64,000 nucleotides of DNA from Halobacillus litoralis (GCF_009856415.1 NZ_WMEZ01000001.1:372001-436000), one strand, 5' to 3'; positions 16,043 to 25,053 are shown, numbered from the stretch's first letter. Numbers and translations are program-made. The notes: generated by a model not told the origin, from the sequence alone.

Positions 16043-17251
16043 ATGAATTTGCGCAGAGATGCTTTGGAGCTCCATCAAAAATATCGCGGGAAACTTAGTG
16101 TGGAAGTGAAAGTGCCAGTGGAAAGTAAGGAAGACTTGAGCTTAGTCTATTCTCCTGGAGTCGCAGAACCTTGTAAGGAAATCCATGAGAATGAAGAAGC
16201 CATCTACGATTATACGATGAGAGGAAATCTAGTTGGCGTTGTCACAAATGGAACCGCGGTTTTGGGGCTTGGTGACATAGGGGCCGGTGCTTCCTACCCT
16301 GTGATGGAAGGCAAAGCGGCACTATTTAAGCTATTTGCTGAGGTCGATGCCTTTCCGATTTGTATCGACCGTAAAGATCCTGATGCATTCATCGATGCTG
16401 TGAAGGCGTTAGAAACGACCTTTGGAGGAATCAACCTCGAAGATATTTCCGCGCCGAACTGCTTCTATATTGAAGAAAAGTTGAAAGAGGCTCTTGATAT
16501 CCCTGTTTTTCATGATGACCAGCATGGAACGGCCATTGTTACTGCGGCCGGTTTGATCAATGCTCTGAAAGTTGTTCAGAAGAAATTAGAGCATGTGAAA
16601 GTCGTCATCAATGGAGCTGGAGCAGCAGGTATAGCCGTGGTCAAGCTGCTCGTCAATATGGGAGTCGGGGAGGTCATCCTCTGTGACTCGAGAGGTGCGA
16701 TCTACGAAGGGCGTCATTACCGGATGAATCCTCTGAAAGAAGAGGTCGCTGCCCTGACTAATGAAACAAGGGTGAGTGGAGAGTTGTCAGATGTACTGAA
16801 AGAGGCCGATGTCTTTATCGGCGTTTCTGTAGCAGGAGCTCTCACCAAGGAAATGGTCGCTTCGATGAATCGTGATCCTGTCATTTTCGCAATGGCAAAC
16901 CCCATCCCGGAAATTATGCCTGAGGAAGCCGAAAAAGCGGGGGCCGCGGTGATGGGAACGGGTAGATCGGATTTCCCGAATCAAATCAACAATGTGCTGG
17001 CCTTTCCGGGCATTTTCAAAGGTGCCTTGGATGTTTCCGCAAAAGAAATCAATGAGGAGATGAAGGTTGCAGCTGTTGAAGCCATTGCTTCATTGGTGGA
17101 TGAGGAGCGATTGAGTAAGGATTATGTCATCCCCGCCCCCTTAGACGAACGTGTCGTTGATAGGGTGTCATGGGCTGTAGCGGATGCTGCCATCCAGAGC
17201 GGCGTAGCCAGAAAGACTAAAATAATGGATAAAGTGGAGGTTAGACGATGA
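16043..17251 (+). CDS. NAD(P)-dependent malic enzyme
   Basis: About 402 residues; it converts malate to pyruvate and CO2 with reduction of NAD(P). The start at ATG 16043 is chosen because GAGGAGGGTG lies inside the longer frame beginning at 16028. Visible parts: YSPGVAEPC with the catalytic region, the metal-binding DDQHGTA, and the NAD-binding fold VVINGAGAAGIAVVKLL. The length fits the short bacterial type. It overlaps the FAH-family gene by four bases (ATGA), so they are translationally coupled. Together with malate synthase G at the end of the co-regulated operon, it would turn glyoxylate-derived malate into pyruvate. Confidence 0.92.
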   Translation: MNLRRDALELHQKYRGKLSVEVKVPVESKEDLSLVYSPGVAEPCKEIHENEEAIYDYTMRGNLVGVVTNGTAVLGLGDIGAGASYPVMEGKAALFKLFAEVDAFPICIDRKDPDAFIDAVKALETTFGGINLEDISAPNCFYIEEKLKEALDIPVFHDDQHGTAIVTAAGLINALKVVQKKLEHVKVVINGAGAAGIAVVKLLVNMGVGEVILCDSRGAIYEGRHYRMNPLKEEVAALTNETRVSGELSDVLKEADVFIGVSVAGALTKEMVASMNRDPVIFAMANPIPEIMPEEAEKAGAAVMGTGRSDFPNQINNVLAFPGIFKGALDVSAKEINEEMKVAAVEAIASLVDEERLSKDYVIPAPLDERVVDRVSWAVADAAIQSGVARKTKIMDKVEVRR

Positions 17252-18027
17252 AATTTATGCGTTTTACGATCCAAGGGGAGAAGAAAAAAGGGGTCCTTGA
17301 AGATGGCGAAGTGAAAGAAATTTCAGGGGAGGTCTTTAAAGCCTGGGGATATACAGGTGAAACCTATGCAACAGAAGAAATCGAGTGGCTGGCACCCTTA
17401 GAGCCGAACCAAGTGATCGGGATCGGAGCGAATTATGTAGCTGAGGTGGACGACCTGACGGAAAAAGGGCCTGATATGCCGGTATTCTTCTTCAAACCGA
17501 ACAGCTCTGTCGTTGGTCCCTCAGACGCTATTCAAGTCCCTGAAACCATTGATGAAGTGAAGTTTGAATCAGAGCTGGCGGTTGTGATCGGGAAAGAAGC
17601 CAGTGGACTGAAAGAAGAGGAAGTGCAGAATCATATTTTCGGTTATACCATTGGGAATGATGTAACGGCTCCTCAATATTTCCATGAAAACGGTCATTGG
17701 ACGCTGGGGAAATCCTTCGATACGTTTACGCCTCTCGGACCTGTTGTAGAAACAGAGTTTGACCATAAAACGGCCGTTGTAGAAGCTGTACATAACGGCG
17801 AGAGAAAGCAGAGCAGTTCGACAAATTTAATGATCGTCACCATCGAGCGGATGATTTCGTATTTGAGTCATGTGATGACACTACAACCTGGGGATGTCAT
17901 TCTGACAGGGAGTCCGGTTGGAGCGGAGTTTTTGAAAGAGAAAGATGAAATCGAATGCCACATTGATGGGATCGGCTCTCTTAAGAACCTGGTATGTAAA
18001 GCAAAGCAGAAGACAACGGTTTCCTGA
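17248..18027 (+). CDS. Fumarylacetoacetate hydrolase (FAH) family enzyme
   Basis: 259 residues of the FAH/2-hydroxyhepta-2,4-diene-1,7-dioate isomerase family. Metal ligands are visible as ESELAVVIG (Glu-x-Glu) and NDVTAPQYF (Asp), plus the C-terminal LQPGDVILTGSPVG. Family members act as acylpyruvate hydrolases, oxaloacetate decarboxylases or isomerases of cyclic dioates. The translational coupling with malic enzyme makes an oxaloacetate/acylpyruvate role plausible, but the substrate cannot be deduced. It lies in the first of two units sharing operators with the downstream LacI gene. Confidence 0.85.
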   Translation: MKFMRFTIQGEKKKGVLEDGEVKEISGEVFKAWGYTGETYATEEIEWLAPLEPNQVIGIGANYVAEVDDLTEKGPDMPVFFFKPNSSVVGPSDAIQVPETIDEVKFESELAVVIGKEASGLKEEEVQNHIFGYTIGNDVTAPQYFHENGHWTLGKSFDTFTPLGPVVETEFDHKTAVVEAVHNGERKQSSSTNLMIVTIERMISYLSHVMTLQPGDVILTGSPVGAEFLKEKDEIECHIDGIGSLKNLVCKAKQKTTVS

Positions 18028-18045
18028 GTCTCTTTTTATCCGTTT

Positions 18046-18063
18046 ATAAAAACGTTTCCACAT
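18046..18063. promoter_or_regulatory. Upstream operator of the regulator/ECF-TAA operon
   Basis: ATAAAAACGTTTCCACAT, 116 bases upstream of the promoter-proximal operator. It shares the 15-base core with two other sites (15131-15147 on the opposite strand, 18220-18237). Confidence 0.75.
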
Positions 18064-18122
18064 CTTAACAAAGGCATTCACTGGAAAATGTAAAAATAAA
18101 TATCTTTATTTTCTGAAAATTA

Positions 18123-18152
18123 TTGAAATAATCGCTTCCTTTCCCGTATAAT
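18123..18152 (+). promoter_or_regulatory. Sigma-A promoter of the regulator/ECF/nucleoside operon
   Basis: TTGAAA (18123-18128) and TATAAT (18147-18152) with an 18-base spacer, the same boxes as at 15049-15077. Confidence 0.8.
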
Positions 18153-18162
18153 AGACACAAAT

Positions 18163-18178
18163 AGAAAGCGTTTGCATG
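18163..18178. promoter_or_regulatory. Promoter-proximal operator of the regulator/ECF operon
   Basis: AGAAAGCGTTTGCATG follows the -10 box by 10 bases, in the same position as the site at the S-component promoter. It implies autoregulation of the LacI gene; a CcpA cre site is an alternative reading. Confidence 0.7.
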
Positions 18179-18219
18179 CGACTCCGTAAGGGATGAAAGC
18201 TGATTTTTTATCCCTTCGC

Positions 18220-18237
18220 ATAAAAACGTTTCCATAA
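18220..18237. promoter_or_regulatory. Third operator, just before the LacI gene RBS
   Basis: ATAAAAACGTTTCCATAA, ending five bases before the RBS AGGAAGTGG. It lies 58 bases downstream of the proximal operator. Confidence 0.75.
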
Positions 18238-18255
18238 TGATAGGAAGTGGTGGCA

Positions 18256-19293
18256 ATGACTACGATCAAAGATGTAGCCAAGGCGGCGAATGTATCCATC
18301 TCCACGGTTTCGAGAGTATTGAATAATAGTGGGTACTGCAGCGTAAGCACGAGAGAAAAAGTGTACAAAGCGGTAGAAGAACTCAAGTTTCAAAAGAGCA
18401 TGGTCGCAACGGCCATGATTAAGAAAAAAACCTCGACCCTCGGGTTGATCATTCCGGATATTAAAAACATCTTTTATGGAGAATTGACCCGGGCCATCGA
18501 GGATCAGGCTCATCAACATGGCTTTAACGTGATCTTATGTAATACGGACAATGATTTGGATAAAGAAGCAGAATACCTGAGTTTCCTGTTGAGAAAAGGC
18601 ATTGACGGCATTATTTTTTCTACCCCTGAAATGAATGATCGGAACATCAGAGAAGTGATGAAGAATCGCCCTGATCTTCCTATGATTTTGTTAGGAAGCC
18701 AAGTGGAAAACGTGAAGCTGGATGAAGTCCTCGTCGATAACTTTGAAGGTGGCTATCAAGCGACCCAGCACCTTTTGGAATATGGGCATGAGAGGATCGG
18801 CTATATCGGTGGCCAGGAAGATTCGTATGCCACAGTCGAAAGGTATAAAGGGTATTCCAAGGCACTCGAAGATCATGGTCTTCAGCCCACCGATCATTAT
18901 GTGCGGTTGGATGAATTCAAAATCCATAGTGGGTACCAACAAGGGAAGGAATTGCTAGCTCTTCCTGACCGGCCCACAGCCATCTTCGCCGGAAACGATG
19001 CGATTGCAGTCGGGATTTATAAGGCCGCAAGGGAGCTGAACATATCAATTCCGGAAGAACTTTCGGTCATCGGTTTTGATGATTCTCAATTCGCGGAAAT
19101 TGTGGCTCCTGAATTGACGACGATCCGCACCCCGACAGCGGATATGGGAGAGAAGACTGTGGAATTGATTGTCCAAATCATAAAGGAAGACAAGAATTTC
19201 AAGGAAACGATCACTTTTCAGCCGACGCTGATCGAAAGGGGATCCACAACCGTCGTCGATGAGAACGACCTCGTACAGAAATACCCATCCTAA
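18256..19293 (+). CDS. LacI-family regulator of the ECF/nucleoside regulon
   Basis: About 345 residues starting at ATG 18256 (MTTIKDVAKAANVSISTVSR), since AGGAAGTGG lies at the right distance; GTG 18247 is rejected. The helix-turn-helix, hinge and RbsR-like ligand-binding domain (residues 60-335) are complete. It heads the operon encoding EcfT, two EcfA proteins, two phosphorylases, an amidohydrolase, an aldolase, an isomerase, XapX and malate synthase. Five AAARCGYTTT-type sites surround its own promoter and that of the S-component unit. The inducer may be a nucleoside, a pentose phosphate or a deoxypentose derivative; this is not readable from sequence. Confidence 0.9.
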   Translation: MTTIKDVAKAANVSISTVSRVLNNSGYCSVSTREKVYKAVEELKFQKSMVATAMIKKKTSTLGLIIPDIKNIFYGELTRAIEDQAHQHGFNVILCNTDNDLDKEAEYLSFLLRKGIDGIIFSTPEMNDRNIREVMKNRPDLPMILLGSQVENVKLDEVLVDNFEGGYQATQHLLEYGHERIGYIGGQEDSYATVERYKGYSKALEDHGLQPTDHYVRLDEFKIHSGYQQGKELLALPDRPTAIFAGNDAIAVGIYKAARELNISIPEELSVIGFDDSQFAEIVAPELTTIRTPTADMGEKTVELIVQIIKEDKNFKETITFQPTLIERGSTTVVDENDLVQKYPS

Positions 19294-19314
19294 CTATACG
19301 AAGGAGGAAAAAGC

Positions 19315-20208
19315 TTGAATAGTTTGTACTTGCCCAAAGATAGCTTGATTCATAGCTTGGACCCAAGGACGAAGATGATTTTTGTAGCATTTGTCGTTGC
19401 CAGTTCATTTATCATGAATGACCCGGCCCTCCAGCTCTTATTGTTGGTTTCACTTTTCCCGCTCGTCGTCATAGCGAAACTCGTTAAGCCCTATTTGATT
19501 TCCATTCAATTCTTGCTGCTTTTTGCCGTCCTGATCATGACTGTTCATGGAATCTATAATCCGATCGGCGTCACACCAGTATTTGAAATTTTTGGTGGCT
19601 TGACTTTCAAGTATGAGTCGATGGTTTATGCGTCTGTCATGTCTTTCAGAATTCTCGTTATCGGTACAGGTGCTGTTCTCTTCGTCATGACGACCCACCC
19701 ATCTGACATGGCGTCAGCCCTTGTGAAATGGAAAGTCCCTCATTCTTTTGCGTTTATCTTATTATCCACCTTCCAGATCATCCCGATCATCGCCCGTGAA
19801 GCGAAAATCGTCATGGAAGCCCAACAGGCGAGGTGTCTGGATGTGAAAGGAAACATTATTCAACGTGTGAAGAATCTCGTCCCCATGTTTGCTCCATTGT
19901 TCATCATTACATTTATGAAAGTGCACCAACTCTCTTACGTTCTTGAATGCCGAGCCTTTAGTAGAAAAGGAAACAAAACAAGCCTCCGCGAGACGAATAT
20001 CGGATCCCTTGATTATTCTTTCCTCCTCGGGATGCTTGCTGTCCTTGTCTTTGAAATCTACTTGAAGTTGTTCATGATGGGATCCTTTCAGTGGACAACC
20101 GACGCTCTATTAACCTACTCCCTTATTGGAACCTGGGTCGTATGCGGCTTTATGCTCGTTAAGTTCCTGGTCAAACGATTTCAAGGGAAATTCGGAGGTG
20201 TGAACTGA
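19315..20208 (+). CDS. ecfT: ECF transporter T component (transmembrane coupling protein)
   Basis: 297 residues starting at TTG 19315, preceded by AAGGAGG. Four to six transmembrane segments and the cytoplasmic coupling helices with the EcfT signature (EAQQARCLDVKG around residue 165-180, and ECRAFSRKGNKT) are present. EcfT links the S component to the two ATPases. It overlaps the first ATPase gene by one base (TGATG), a sign of coupled translation. It appears dedicated to the nucleoside regulon rather than being the housekeeping EcfT, which normally lies in a ribosomal-protein cluster. Confidence 0.9.
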   Translation: MNSLYLPKDSLIHSLDPRTKMIFVAFVVASSFIMNDPALQLLLLVSLFPLVVIAKLVKPYLISIQFLLLFAVLIMTVHGIYNPIGVTPVFEIFGGLTFKYESMVYASVMSFRILVIGTGAVLFVMTTHPSDMASALVKWKVPHSFAFILLSTFQIIPIIAREAKIVMEAQQARCLDVKGNIIQRVKNLVPMFAPLFIITFMKVHQLSYVLECRAFSRKGNKTSLRETNIGSLDYSFLLGMLAVLVFEIYLKLFMMGSFQWTTDALLTYSLIGTWVVCGFMLVKFLVKRFQGKFGGVN

Positions 20209-21056
20209 TGTCTGAACAAGCGATTGAAGTGAAAAATCTCACATTTGAATATCCGGATACAGAAGAACCGGTTTTGAAAAACATCAACTTTACCATCGAC
20301 TATGGGGAGATCCTCGGCATCATCGGTCCAACAGGGGCCGGTAAATCGACTTTAGCCATGTGTGTGAATGGCCTTGTGCCCCAGGTGATCCAGGGAGAGA
20401 TCGAAGGGGAGATCTATGTCAAAGGCATGAATGTCCACGAAAGTGATGTGGCGGCGATGTCAGAACATGTCGGCTTTGTCTTTCAGGAACCTGAGAATCA
20501 ATTGAGCCAGATGACGATTGAAGAAGAAATCGCTTTTGGAATGGGGAATCTAGGTGTTCCGCGTGATGAAATGCTTGTGCGGATCAAAGATGCCCTCTCC
20601 CAAGTCGGTCTGGAAGGTTTCGAAGAGCGTAGCCCGCTTGCCTTATCCGGTGGACAGCAGCAGCGTCTAGCCATCGCCGCCGTGCTTGCGATGAGACCGA
20701 CCATCATGATCATGGACGAGCCGACATCGATGCTTGATCCAAAAGGAAAGAATGAAGTCTATGATGTGTTGAAAAACTTGAAAGCCTATGGAATGACAGG
20801 CATCATCATTGACCACGAGGTAGAGAGAATCGCCGCGTATTGTGATAAGGTCTTAGTTTTGGATGAAGGGGAAGTCAAAATGTTCGGCACGACGGAAGAA
20901 GTGTTTACAGAAATCGATCGTCTGCATGAATTGACCCTGCACGCCCCGCAAGTGACCGAATTTTTATCACAGTATAACCGGACGTTCCATAAGAATGCCG
21001 CGCTTGCGACAACCATTGAAAAAGCTGTTCGATCTTATGAAAGCGCAAACAAATAA
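20208..21056 (+). CDS. ECF transporter ATPase, first subunit
   Basis: 282 residues. Walker A GPTGAGKST, Q-loop region VFQEPENQLSQMTIEEEIAF, signature ALSGGQQQRLAIA, Walker B IMIMDEPTSMLD and the switch histidine in IIIDHEV are all intact. The C-terminal extension (about 230-282) is usual for CbiO/EcfA proteins. It forms a heterodimer with the following ATPase and powers uptake through EcfT and the S component. Confidence 0.93.
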   Translation: MSEQAIEVKNLTFEYPDTEEPVLKNINFTIDYGEILGIIGPTGAGKSTLAMCVNGLVPQVIQGEIEGEIYVKGMNVHESDVAAMSEHVGFVFQEPENQLSQMTIEEEIAFGMGNLGVPRDEMLVRIKDALSQVGLEGFEERSPLALSGGQQQRLAIAAVLAMRPTIMIMDEPTSMLDPKGKNEVYDVLKNLKAYGMTGIIIDHEVERIAAYCDKVLVLDEGEVKMFGTTEEVFTEIDRLHELTLHAPQVTEFLSQYNRTFHKNAALATTIEKAVRSYESANK

Positions 21057-21077
21057 TTGTTTGAGGGGGCAGAAGCG

Positions 21078-21944
21078 ATGCAACCATACATGTCTGTGAA
21101 AAATGTCTCTCATGTTTATCCCAACGGAGTGACCGCGATTAAAGATATCAACCTCGATATCTATGAAGGAGAAGTCGTCGCGATCCTTGGCAGTAATGGC
21201 TCTGGGAAAACGACGCTCGTGAAGCACTTCAACGGGCTGTTGACGCCTACGAAAGGTGAAATTACCGTAGGTGGGTTGAATACGAAAAAGGAGAAAATAT
21301 CGAAGCTCTCAAGCTTAGTCGGATATGTGTTCCAGAATCCGAATCACCAGACGTTTCTTCCTTCTGTGAGAAAAGAGCTGGAATATGGCTGTACCAATTT
21401 GAAAATGTCTGAAAGTGAGATCGAGGAAAGGGTCAACAAAGCCATTGAGCTGTTTGAACTGGAGGACAGGCTCGATGATAATCCCTTTGATTTGAATTCC
21501 AGTCAGCGGAAAGAAGTAGCGATGGCATCCATCATGGCGGTATCCCCTAGAGTGATCGTCCTGGATGAACCGACGACGGGTCAGGATCATAAAGGTTGTA
21601 AACGTGTCCTCGATTTAGTGAGGATGTTCAAAGAGCATGGCCACATCGTCGTTTTGATTACCCACGATATGCACCTTATCGGTGAATTGAATTGCCGAAC
21701 CGTCGTCATGAACCAGAGCAAAAAGATTGCGGATGACCAGGCGGATGTCGTTTTTTCCCACAAAGGCGTGATGGAAGAGGCGGGCCTGCAGCCACCACAA
21801 ATTACAAGCTTCGCCAACCAATTATCAAATCTGGATGCAAATAAAACCTATTTAACCATCGATTCTATCCTTTCATGGATCAAAGAAAACAAACCAAACG
21901 AAGAGAAAAAAGAGGAGGCTGTTCAAATTGGCTCAGGATCTTAA
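21078..21944 (+). CDS. ECF transporter ATPase, second subunit with degenerate signature motif
   Basis: About 288 residues from ATG 21078 (MQPYMSVKNV; RBS GAGGGGG); an in-frame TTG at 21057 would place the RBS inside the gene. Walker A GSNGSGKTT, Q-loop VFQNPNHQT, Walker B VIVLDEPTTGQD and switch LITHDMH are normal. The ABC signature, however, reads LNSSQRKEV in place of LSGGQ. Because the partner has a perfect LSGGQ, the heterodimer probably has one weak and one good nucleotide site, as is seen in other asymmetric ABC ATPases. The gene overlaps the next by 17 bases. Confidence 0.9.
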   Translation: MQPYMSVKNVSHVYPNGVTAIKDINLDIYEGEVVAILGSNGSGKTTLVKHFNGLLTPTKGEITVGGLNTKKEKISKLSSLVGYVFQNPNHQTFLPSVRKELEYGCTNLKMSESEIEERVNKAIELFELEDRLDDNPFDLNSSQRKEVAMASIMAVSPRVIVLDEPTTGQDHKGCKRVLDLVRMFKEHGHIVVLITHDMHLIGELNCRTVVMNQSKKIADDQADVVFSHKGVMEEAGLQPPQITSFANQLSNLDANKTYLTIDSILSWIKENKPNEEKKEEAVQIGSGS

Positions 21945-22809
21945 ATGGAAAGCAAAAGCAAATCGACCAGAATCAGCGGATCAATCACAATATCACATTC
22001 GGTGCCGTCCCGGTGATGTAGAGAAATATGTCTTGCTGCCCGGAGACCCGGAACGTGTCGGACAGATGGCTCAGCTTTGGGATGAAAAAGAACATATCGC
22101 GACTTACCGTGAACACGTTACATACACGGGGAAAGTCGGAGGCGTAGGAATCTCCGCCTGCTCGACGGGAGCGGGTGGACCGTCAACGGCCAGTGCCTTG
22201 GAAGAGCTTGCTGAAGTAGGGGCGGAAACCTTCCTTCGTGTCGGAACATGTGGGGCGATGCAGGAGGAGATCGCACCAGGAGACTTGATCATCTGTGCCG
22301 GTGCTGTCCGCTATGATGGGACGAGCGATCAATATGTCGATCAGAAGTTCCCGGCGATTGCCAACCAGGAAGTCGTGATGGCGACAATCGAGGCCGCTGA
22401 ACGATTAGGCGTAACTTATCATGTGGGCATCGGCTACACAGCCGCTTCCTTCTTCTGTGGCCAAGGACGCCCAGGGTACAACAATTATAATCAAAGCTGG
22501 ATGCACACGATCATGGATGATATGCAGCGGGCCGGTGTTCTGAACTTTGAAATGGAAGCCGCAACGGTTCTGACCTTGAGCAGTTTGTTCAATTTGAGGG
22601 CGGGAGCTATTTTCACAGCGGTCGCCAACAGAGTGAAAGATGAATTCGAATATAAGGGAGAAGGCGTGGAACAATCGATCGCAGTGGCGACAGAAGCGAT
22701 CAAAATCCTGAGCCACTGGGATCAGTTGAAGAAAGATTCAGGCAAGCCTTACTTTTACCCATCGTTATTAACGCAACAATCCAAAATTGAAGGAGGAAGT
22801 GTTTTATGA
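21928..22809 (+). CDS. Nucleoside phosphorylase, uridine/purine phosphorylase-like (PNP_UDP_1 family)
   Basis: 293 residues starting at TTG 21928 (RBS GAGGAGG), overlapping the ATPase gene. Family marks: LLPGDPERVGQMA near the start, the phosphate/ribose-site RVGTCGAMQEEIAPGDLI, and EMEAATVLTLSSLFN carrying the Glu-Met-Glu that binds the ribose. It cleaves a nucleoside with phosphate to free base and (deoxy)ribose 1-phosphate. The N-terminus (about 20 residues) and the C-terminus are longer than in E. coli Udp. Substrate may be uridine, a purine nucleoside or a 5'-modified one. The gene overlaps the next by four bases. Confidence 0.88.
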   Translation: MAQDLKWKAKANRPESADQSQYHIRCRPGDVEKYVLLPGDPERVGQMAQLWDEKEHIATYREHVTYTGKVGGVGISACSTGAGGPSTASALEELAEVGAETFLRVGTCGAMQEEIAPGDLIICAGAVRYDGTSDQYVDQKFPAIANQEVVMATIEAAERLGVTYHVGIGYTAASFFCGQGRPGYNNYNQSWMHTIMDDMQRAGVLNFEMEAATVLTLSSLFNLRAGAIFTAVANRVKDEFEYKGEGVEQSIAVATEAIKILSHWDQLKKDSGKPYFYPSLLTQQSKIEGGSVL

Positions 22810-23606
22810 AAATCGGAATCGTCGGAGGCACAGGCTTTTACAATTTAGTTGATGGCATGAAGGAAGTGCAGGTTTCTACAGAATACGGAGATGTCGTTGT
22901 TTATGAAGGGGAGCATGCAGGAAAAGAAATCTATTTCCTTCCGAGGCACGGGAAATCTCATGACAGCCTTGCCCACCAAATCAATTACCGGGCAAACATG
23001 ATGGCCTTGAAACAGCTCGGTACAGACCACGTGCTTGCGATGTGTGCGGTCGGTTCTTTGAATCCTGACATCCCGGTCGGGGCGCTTGCCCTCCTGGATC
23101 AATTTATGGACGTCACGACGAAACGTGTTTCGACTTATGATAAATACTCCGTGGAAATCACGCAGCCGTACTGTCCGGATTTGAATGCGACATTCTTAGA
23201 GGCTGCCAAGGAGCTTGACATGGAAATCACACCAAAAGCGAACTACATCTGTGTGGACGGTCCCCGTTATGAAACGGCATTGGAAATCAACATCTACAAG
23301 CAGTGGGGGATGGATGTTGTCGGCATGACGAATGCGACAGAAGCGATTCTGGCAAGAGAACTCGGCATCGCCTATGCGGTCGTTACGATGTCGACAGACC
23401 TCGCGGCAGGAACGACGGACGTTCCACCGGATCTTGATACACATAAAAATGTCGTCATTGAGAACCAGGAAAAAATCAGAGACCTTTTCCTGAAGACGAT
23501 TGAACTGGCGACCGATGACAAACCATCGATCGCGCATGAAGCTTATGCGAGAGCGTTGAAGGCACGTGAAGCAAAACTTGAAAAGTTAGAAGCGACGCAG
23601 GCGTAA
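22806..23606 (+). CDS. S-methyl-5'-thioadenosine/purine nucleoside phosphorylase family protein
   Basis: 266 residues of the MTAP/PNP family 2. The glycine loop GIVGGTGFYN and the phosphate-binding LPRHGKSHDSLAHQINYRAN are clear, as are GPRYET and the active-site MTNATEAILARELG. It would cleave 5'-methylthioadenosine, 5'-deoxyadenosine or inosine-type purine nucleosides to the sugar 1-phosphate and base. It overlaps the preceding phosphorylase by four bases. Two different phosphorylase families side by side suggest that the pathway handles more than one class of base. Confidence 0.88.
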   Translation: MKIGIVGGTGFYNLVDGMKEVQVSTEYGDVVVYEGEHAGKEIYFLPRHGKSHDSLAHQINYRANMMALKQLGTDHVLAMCAVGSLNPDIPVGALALLDQFMDVTTKRVSTYDKYSVEITQPYCPDLNATFLEAAKELDMEITPKANYICVDGPRYETALEINIYKQWGMDVVGMTNATEAILARELGIAYAVVTMSTDLAAGTTDVPPDLDTHKNVVIENQEKIRDLFLKTIELATDDKPSIAHEAYARALKAREAKLEKLEATQA

Positions 23607-23607
23607 A

Positions 23608-25053
23608 ATGAGCCTTGTCATCAGACAGGCGGAATGGATCGACAAGGAAGGTGCAGTGAAGAGGGGAGACATTCTGATCAACGAAGGGAAAATTGAAAAG
23701 ATTTTCCCTTCTGGATCTTATCTCGGCAGCCCTGACACCCGGGAGATCGATGCCAGCGGGCAGTTAATCATCCCTGGTATGACGAATGCGCATTATCACT
23801 CGTATTCCAACCTGCTCAAAGGTACAGAAACCGACCTTCCTTTAGAGCTATGGTCGTTATATACCGTGGCTTACGGCCATTCCTTAACAGATGAAGATAT
23901 CTATCTGGCCGTCTTGCTGGGAGCAGCAGAAATGATCCGAAGTGGGGTGACTTCCTGTTTGGACCACTTCCCGCACATTCCGAAATCGGAAAGCGCATTG
24001 GGAGCCTATCTGGAATCAGGGATGCAGGTATCCTTCGCTCCGATGATTCACGATGTGCCGGATCATCACTTTCTTCAATTGGATTTACCTGATGATCTAA
24101 GAAGGATACTGGAAGCCCCGCGCCGATCGTCAGCGGAAATGAATGACTTTTACAGCGGATTGATCGAGAAGTGGCATGGAAAAGAGGGACGGATCCAGCT
24201 GACGGTCGGTCCGAATGCCCCGCAAAGGTGTACCGCTGAAGCGTTGGAATTGTGTGATCATCTCAGCAGGACCTATGACATCCCTATCCATACCCATCTC
24301 TTGGAAACGAAAATCCAAAGAGATTACGGAAGGCGCCATTATGGGGACGGCGGCGTGCTTAAACACTTGGATCAGGCCGGCATTCTCGATGAGCGCCTCA
24401 CCGCCGCCCATGCGATCTGGGTTGATGAATGGGAAATGGATCTCCTCAAGGACCGAGGCGTATCAATCGTTCATAACCCGGCAAGTAACATGATTTTGGG
24501 CAGTGGACAAGCGCCGGTCTTTGATTATTTACAAAAAGGTTTCCCTGTTGGATTAGGCACCGATGCTTCCAATTGCGGAACGACGCACAGTCCCTTTGAA
24601 ACGATGAAACTGGCAGCCATGATGTCAAGAATAGGCGAGAGGGATCCAGGAAAATGGCTGAATGCTTCACAAGTTTTTAACATGGCCACTGGGCAAGGGG
24701 CCCGTGTCTTAGGAAATGAAAATCGAAAAGGTGAGATCGCAGAAGGTTTTGACGCCGATCTTGTTTTCCTTAATAAAAACACGACCACATGGGCGAGTAC
24801 TCACGATGCCGTCACCCAGCTGGTCTTCCATGAAAACGGTTCTTCCGTCGATTCCGTCATGATCCAGGGAGAATGGGTAATGAAGAATAACCAGATCACC
24901 TCATTTGATGAGAAACAAGTGATTCAGCGGGTGCAGGAACGAGCAGAAACGCTTCTTGAAAACAGTGCAGAAGCTGTTGCATTCGCGGACAGACTTAGGG
25001 TCCATGTGGAAAGGTTTTATCATCACTTTTATAACGGGAGGAATGAAAGATGA
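23608..25053 (+). CDS. Amidohydrolase-family deaminase (MTA/SAH or nucleoside deaminase-like)
   Basis: 481 residues of the TrzA/AtzA/MtaD subgroup of metal-dependent amidohydrolases. Ligands are visible: His62 and His64 in AHYHSYSN, His230 in HTHLLET, His268 in TAAHAIW and Asp319 in GLGTDASN; Glu233 fits the substrate-amino contact. It would deaminate an aminopurine or pyrimidine base or nucleoside (adenosine, 5'-deoxyadenosine, guanine or cytosine type). Length is longer than the usual 430-450 residues. It begins one base after the preceding stop and overlaps the aldolase by four bases. The substrate is not determined. Confidence 0.85.
   Translation: MSLVIRQAEWIDKEGAVKRGDILINEGKIEKIFPSGSYLGSPDTREIDASGQLIIPGMTNAHYHSYSNLLKGTETDLPLELWSLYTVAYGHSLTDEDIYLAVLLGAAEMIRSGVTSCLDHFPHIPKSESALGAYLESGMQVSFAPMIHDVPDHHFLQLDLPDDLRRILEAPRRSSAEMNDFYSGLIEKWHGKEGRIQLTVGPNAPQRCTAEALELCDHLSRTYDIPIHTHLLETKIQRDYGRRHYGDGGVLKHLDQAGILDERLTAAHAIWVDEWEMDLLKDRGVSIVHNPASNMILGSGQAPVFDYLQKGFPVGLGTDASNCGTTHSPFETMKLAAMMSRIGERDPGKWLNASQVFNMATGQGARVLGNENRKGEIAEGFDADLVFLNKNTTTWASTHDAVTQLVFHENGSSVDSVMIQGEWVMKNNQITSFDEKQVIQRVQERAETLLENSAEAVAFADRLRVHVERFYHHFYNGRNER

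Noticed and set aside
15086-18237. All AAARCGYTTT sites read purely as CcpA cre boxes
   Set aside because: Possible for the AAAGCGTTT type, but the exact 15-mer repeats cluster only around the LacI gene and its co-regulated unit, which favours a local regulator. CcpA input is kept as an alternative.
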